Of a DNA stretch of 64,000 bases, positions 58,942-64,000 are shown piece after piece; positions within the stretch are counted from its first letter, which is position 1; every line of letters starts with the position of its first letter. Source of the DNA: Siphonodentalium dalli (taxonomy: Eukaryota; Mollusca; Scaphopoda; Gadilida; Siphonodentaliidae); assembly GCA_032622095.1 (NCBI GenBank), contig CP136064.1:133927129-133991128 (forward strand). The letters are read 5' to 3'. Under the pieces are notes generated by a model, which had not been told where the DNA came from, did not search any database, and saw only the letters and a list, made by a program, of their open reading frames with translations. The position numbers and the translations under genes are program-made.

Positions 58942-60160
58942 ACATACGACATATATATGTTTGTGTGTGAATAACGATTGTTAACTTGGTATTATGAACT
59001 TATGCATGACTGCGAAGACTTGCAATAACATATTAAATGGTAAAATACGCGCATTCATACCCGTATATTCACAAGAATATCCGTCTAGTTTACAAGCTCG
59101 ACATGCTATATATGTTTATGGTATACTACCATTTCAACACATCGGCTATTTATCATTTTGCTGGTGAGAAGGCGTATGTTCACTTTGGTGCTATATATGT
59201 GCACAGAAAAGGCACCATTACTCGGGAAAGCAACATACTGAAATGCATATAGATGTACGCGAATCAATTACGTTCTCACACAATGCAGTTATCCCAAATC
59301 CGCGCTCTTTAAAATAGAATTGCCTTCGTCATGGCTGGCCTACTTCTGATGGTACAGGGTGTTACGCACCTGTCCGACTAAGTCACTTTGAACCCAAAAT
59401 TTATACAAACTCATACGAGCAGTGAAAAGGTTCGCGATAATAGATAATCCGTACAATTGGTATAAACGTTTGTATCGACATATCGTGCATTCACAGCATT
59501 AATTGTTTATCTTCAATGAATATGTTTCTGAATTATATTTAATTCTTGACGCCTGATACACATGTATAGCGACGTTTTTGTGATCTTTCTAGAACGTTCG
59601 CGAGCATGATAGAACTTCAAATAAAATACATTCGCCTATGTCCCATTTTGGTGATCAAAATATTCGTAAAAATATAAATTTAGATTGTAGAGCCGTTGCT
59701 CACCAGTCACCATGGACAGACTACCTCAAGTGTAAAAACTTTATTCAGCTTCAGGCTCAGAAATGGACTGTCGTATATGCATACCACAAGGAGAACATAA
59801 TTATAACGTGTAACTCTACCTAAACTACATTCGAATAAGTCAGGTTCATCCATCCCGATATATGTAATTTCGGTAAATTTGTGACACTTTTCAATAGCAT
59901 TATCCGTCTAAATACGTGTATATATGACTATGTATTTGTGTTTAGTGCTTTTATTTGAGATATGTTTGTCGGCCATTTGGTAATTATTTTATAACTCGAG
60001 TCTTTATATTAGGATACAGGTTTATAAATTAAAACCTTCTTTTTGGTACTTTAATTTATGGCAGTAACTGTGATAAAGGTTTTATCGTATATCCACATAC
60101 ATGTAGTACGGTACGCATCCAGATGGCGTTTTTCTTATTTTCAGATGGAACGGTTTACTC
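58942..60160. other. No supported gene
   Basis: Short frames only, with no domain recognised. Confidence 0.4.
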
Positions 60161-60234
60161 ACTAGCCGAGTTTTTAGCCCCAAATCCAAACGGGCTAATG
60201 TAGGAGCGAGTTTCACGCAGGAGCATGTAAGTCG

Positions 60235-60955
60235 GTATACTGTCGGTATGCCTTCAAAATTTGACCGCTCTACTATAAACGGAACCTGCTCAAGGGAGTG
60301 TTTGTGTCGGGTGGGTTCAGATTTGGCAAATTCCACCGAAGATCACATGGGGAAAATTACTCCGAAAATCTGATATTGAGATAAAAACTTTTCGACGACT
60401 GGATGTGATAAGTAGTATCTAAACGCAAGATTAGTACACTTTTTAATGATTTAGATTGGTCGGTTTAACCCTGGTAGAGTATAACGTTGTAACGGGTGAT
60501 ATATATTACTCAAATTCAAACCCTCTTTTCAAGACGCAAATTCAAACGGACTTATCAAGAAGCAAGGCAAATGCATGAATATGCTCACCGATATACTATA
60601 TGTCCGCTTTACTATAAAAGTAACCTATTGTCACGATTTGACCTGTCCAAAACACTCCCCGGACAAAAGTTTTCCTTGGTATCAAATTTCGTCGAAATCC
60701 GTTCGTTTTACCCGATTTGACCTTGAACTGACCATTTCGAAGGTCAATGTCAGGTCGGGGTCACGACTTGATCCGCCCAAAAGACTCCCCGGACAAAAGT
60801 AGCCCTAGGTATCAAATTTCGTGGAAATCCGTCTGTTTTACCCGATTTGACCTTCGATTGACCATTTTGAAGACCAAGGTAAGGTCGGGATGGGATGGGA
60901 TGGAATACCATGGAAGTATATCTGATTCCATGGAATCTGACCTCTAGTTATTATT
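60235..60955 (+). repeat. Dispersed element, 3' part, with ~130-bp tandem pair
   Basis: 60300-60620 matches 17880-18158 in inverse orientation. Two copies of a roughly 130-bp unit follow ('actccccggacaaaagt', 'gatttgacctt', 'gaccatttcgaaggtca') at about 60635-60760 and 60765-60890. The end 'accatggaagtatatctg' ... 'gacctctagttatt' matches the inverted end at 17040-17110. Confidence 0.75.
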
Positions 60956-61487
60956 ATTATTTATTATCATTCTGACAAACTCCTGTGATTTAAAGAGAGA
61001 GCATATTGACAGAATTATTTGAGGTCTGTTCGATTCGCGTTCTGTTATTGCGTATATAAAACACGGAATACCACAAAGACGGAAACGGAACTAAAACAAA
61101 CAAAAAGTTTAAATCGGCAATATAATAATTTGAGTCGGCGGTTTTAAAGCAGTCGGTCGGGACTTGCAGAAACCAACACTTTATTAACTGTGGCCAAAAA
61201 AAGAAACTTCTTGTTTGATATATTATAATCCTTGTTTGGGCATTGAAGACCGCATTTACTTACTCAACGCTGTTAAACAAAAGAGAGTCAATGGTGTGTC
61301 AACATTTTGTCACTGTTTGACTCGCAGGCGATATATTCCTAATTGATTTGTAACACTATAGCGTGCATGGCTTAACGCTTGGTACAGCCGTCGGCTAATT
61401 TGGGGTTTATCTTTTGAAATCGGGAGATTTGGTTTCCCGAACGGGAGCACATTAGTCGGGGAGCCAATAAGGTCCACCTGCACCTGA
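60956..61487. other. No supported gene
   Basis: AT-rich flank of the giant inverted repeat. Confidence 0.4.
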
Positions 61488-64000
61488 CAAATTCATTTTA
61501 ATGTTGCAGTATGGAATTTTGCGGAGAACCTCTTTTGTGATTCTGGCCATATTATTGAAAGGAAATGGGCAGAACTTTGAGACGGAACTGAGATGAACCA
61601 TGATATGTGGCTATTCTGGCCCATTATGATAAAAAGTGATCAACTGGATAAAAGATGGATGCCAAGATGGCAGCCAGGGAGTTACTGTATGACCATAGGT
61701 GATGTGAATAGGTATACAGGGAGTTACTGTATGGTCATGGATGATGTGAATAGGTATACAAGGAGTGACTATATGGTTATGAGTGGGGTGTCCATGGTGG
61801 GATGCATAGGAATATAAGGAGTGGCTCTTTGGGCATGTGTGAGGTGAATCGGTATACATGTAGTGTAGTGACTGTACGGTGTATTGTTGTGTGTGGCCGG
61901 TGTGACCGTATGGGCATTGCTGTGGTGTATAGATATAACGATAGTAGCTACATGGTCATCCGTGTGTTGTTTATGTATATATGGAGTGACTGTAAGGTCG
62001 TGGTGGGATGAATATGTGTACCGTGTGTGGCTGTATTGTGACATGTGGGTGTATAATATATTTGTGCTGTCTGTATGATCATGGATGGAGTGCGTAGATA
62101 AATAGGGAGTGATTTTATGGTTATGGGTAATGTGTATAGGTGCACATGGTATGCCTGTACGGTAAAAATTGAAGTTATATGCATACCTGGAATAAGCTGG
62201 ATGGTCATTGACGAGCGTGTGGCTATATAGGGAGTGCCCTTTTGGTAACGGGTGGGTCGTATATTTATATATGTTGTGGATGTATTATCATCGGTAGTGT
62301 ATAGGGTGTAGATGAATGATCATGGATGGCGTGTATGAGTATACATTGAGTTGCTGAATTGTCATGTGCGAGGTGTATATGCAAGTATGAAACTAATGAG
62401 TGGTCGTGTGTGTGGGTATTGGTATATTTGGAAGGGCTCACCATTGGTGAGGTGTATATGTATATCTGGATTGACTCTATGGTCATGGGTGTGGCGAATA
62501 GATATACATGTAGTGGCTGTATGGTCCATGGTGATGTGAATAGGTATACAATGAGTGTATGGTCGTGAATGTGGTGAATGTGGTGAATATGTATACATAG
62601 AGTGACTATATGGTCAGGTGTAGGAGTATACCTGGTGTCCATGCATGGTGACTCATGGCTGTATCGTCATTTGTGGCATGTACCGGTATAACCAAATATG
62701 GCTGTATGGTCAGGTGTACGTGTATAGAGTGGGTGCCTATATTGTCATTTGTGTGGTGTTTATGTACATATGAGGTCATGGGTGGGATGTACATGTGTAA
62801 TTTGGGTGGCTATCGCTTTCCACAATAACTGAAGGATATGTTAATCAACAGAGAGGTCATGTCAAAGAGTTCTCCACCTTGATAGTGTTTGTGTACATGG
62901 GGGAACTTTAAACGTGAAAAGCGATAGCCACCCATTACCGCACAGTCATTCCATATATACATAAACACCACAGACATAACAATATAGTGACAAACTGTAT
63001 AAACGTACACCTAACCCATGACCATGGATGGCCATACAGCCATGAGTCACAATGCAAGCACACTGGGTATAATCCTAAACATGACCCATAACCATAGAGT
63101 CACTCCTTGTATACCCATTCACCTCACCATTGGCCATACGGTCATCCCATGTATACATATTCTCCACACACACATGGTCAAATAGACATTCAATATATAC
63201 ATCAACACCACAACAATGACCACAGAGTCACCCCGGGTATACATATCCACCTCACCAATAGTCATATAGCCACTCGCTTCACACACATACCCTCACCCAT
63301 GGCACCTGGTATACTCCTTCATCTCACCCCGTGTGTACCTATTCAAAACATTCATACATGATCATGGTCAATCATTGTATATATATTCACCTCACCCTTG
63401 GCCATGTCACTCCCTGTATCCCTATTTGTCACACCATAGCAGAATAGCCACTCAAGATGTACTAATACTCCCCAGCCATGTCAGTATATTCACTCCATGT
63501 ATGCATATGCACATCATCTATGGCCATATATATATACACATACCCCTCACCCATGACCATATAGCAACACATGTGTATACCTGTATAACCTACACATGAC
63601 CATACCGCCACGAGTCACCAAGCAGGAACACCGGGTATACTCATACACCTGACACATGACCATTTAGTCACTCCCTGTATAGCTATTCATTACATTTATG
63701 ATCATACAGTCACTCGTTGTATACATACATGTACTCATCTCACCATTGACCATACAATAACTCCCTGTATACCTATTCACTTCACCTATGATCATATAGT
63801 AACTCCCTGGCTACCATATTGGCATCCACCCTGATCCAGTTGATATGTTTTATCATAATGGACCAGAATAGCCACATATTATGGTTCATCTCAGTTCCGT
63901 TTCAAAGTGCTGCCCATTTCCTTTCAATAATATGGCAAGAATCACAAAAGAGGTTCTCCGCAAAATTCCATACTGCAACTTTTAAATGAATTTGTCATGC
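61488..64000. mobile_element. Giant foldback element, 2.5 kb, minisatellite arms
   Basis: The arm starting TGACAAATTCATTT at 61487 is mirrored by AAATGAATTTGTCA ending at 63998. Unique outer parts of about 200 bp are inverted copies ('gcagtatggaattttgcgga', 'aacctcttttgtgattct'). Inside, both arms consist of degenerate units of about 42 bp ('ggtatacagggagttactgt', 'atggtcatgg.tgatgtgaat') in opposite orientation. The arms meet around a roughly 90-bp spacer at 62824-62913, flanked by TGGCTATCGCTTTCCAC and GTGAAAAGCGATAGCCA. No transposase. The right edge touches the window end, so outer flank and target duplication cannot be checked. Confidence 0.82.

Noticed and set aside
61593-63599. Numerous 60-125-residue frames
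   Set aside because: All lie in the ~42-bp minisatellite arms of the giant inverted repeat and mirror one another.

Overview
The window looks like eukaryotic nuclear DNA from an invertebrate, most likely a mollusc (bivalve-type). The evidence is one recognisable host gene with short exons and very long introns, AT-rich non-coding DNA, and a dense load of dispersed repeats. Several repeats carry (ACGG)n-rich tails or 'tgaccttgaggtcaaggtc'-type blocks, which I associate with molluscan genomes. The organism call is inference; the gene and element calls rest on the sequence.

Host gene: the last three coding exons of an ATAD3-type mitochondrial AAA+ ATPase lie on the minus strand (49449-49282, 37073-36965, 28231-28037), with matching splice phases, a stop codon and a downstream poly(A) signal. 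They are separated by introns of 12.2 kb and 8.7 kb filled with mobile DNA. I could not find the upstream exons (Walker A/B) in the window.

Left third (2.6-15.65 kb): a nest of transposons. The outermost is a foldback-type element (2615-15649) whose inverted arms are 21-bp minisatellite arrays, bounded by a 6-bp target duplication. Its left arm was split by a 9.5-kb hAT-like element (2994-12506, 8-bp duplication TTAATATA). That element in turn contains an apparently intact hAT transposon (5397-8675, 8-bp duplication ATATCTAT) encoding a 632-residue BED-finger transposase, plus a smaller inverted-repeat element and a SINE. The centre of the foldback holds an internally deleted Ty3/gypsy retrotransposon.

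Middle (15.7-29 kb): a degenerate PHD-finger ORF, a tRNA-like SINE head, a satellite block with two apparently identical 1253-bp higher-order units, tandem families with hairpin tails, and a broken tyrosine-recombinase (DIRS/Ngaro-like) retroelement.

ATAD3 introns (28.2-49.3 kb): a 7.4-kb hAT element with a flawless 8-bp duplication sits 29 bp from a splice donor. Inside it is a 5.3-kb TAA-flanked element, which itself contains a LINE 3' end. A 958-bp non-autonomous relative of that hAT, a 30-bp minisatellite, a perfect 30-bp-arm palindrome and several (ACGG)n-tailed repeats follow.

Right end (49.5-64 kb): dispersed repeats, a roughly 715-bp foldback, a 664-bp sequence duplicated 1441 bp apart, and a giant 2.5-kb inverted repeat made of about 42-bp minisatellite units that reaches the window edge. 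I found no CRISPR, operon or cellular pathway beyond ATAD3. The most novel-looking material is the two foldback elements with minisatellite arms and the head-tail-complementary repeat families.
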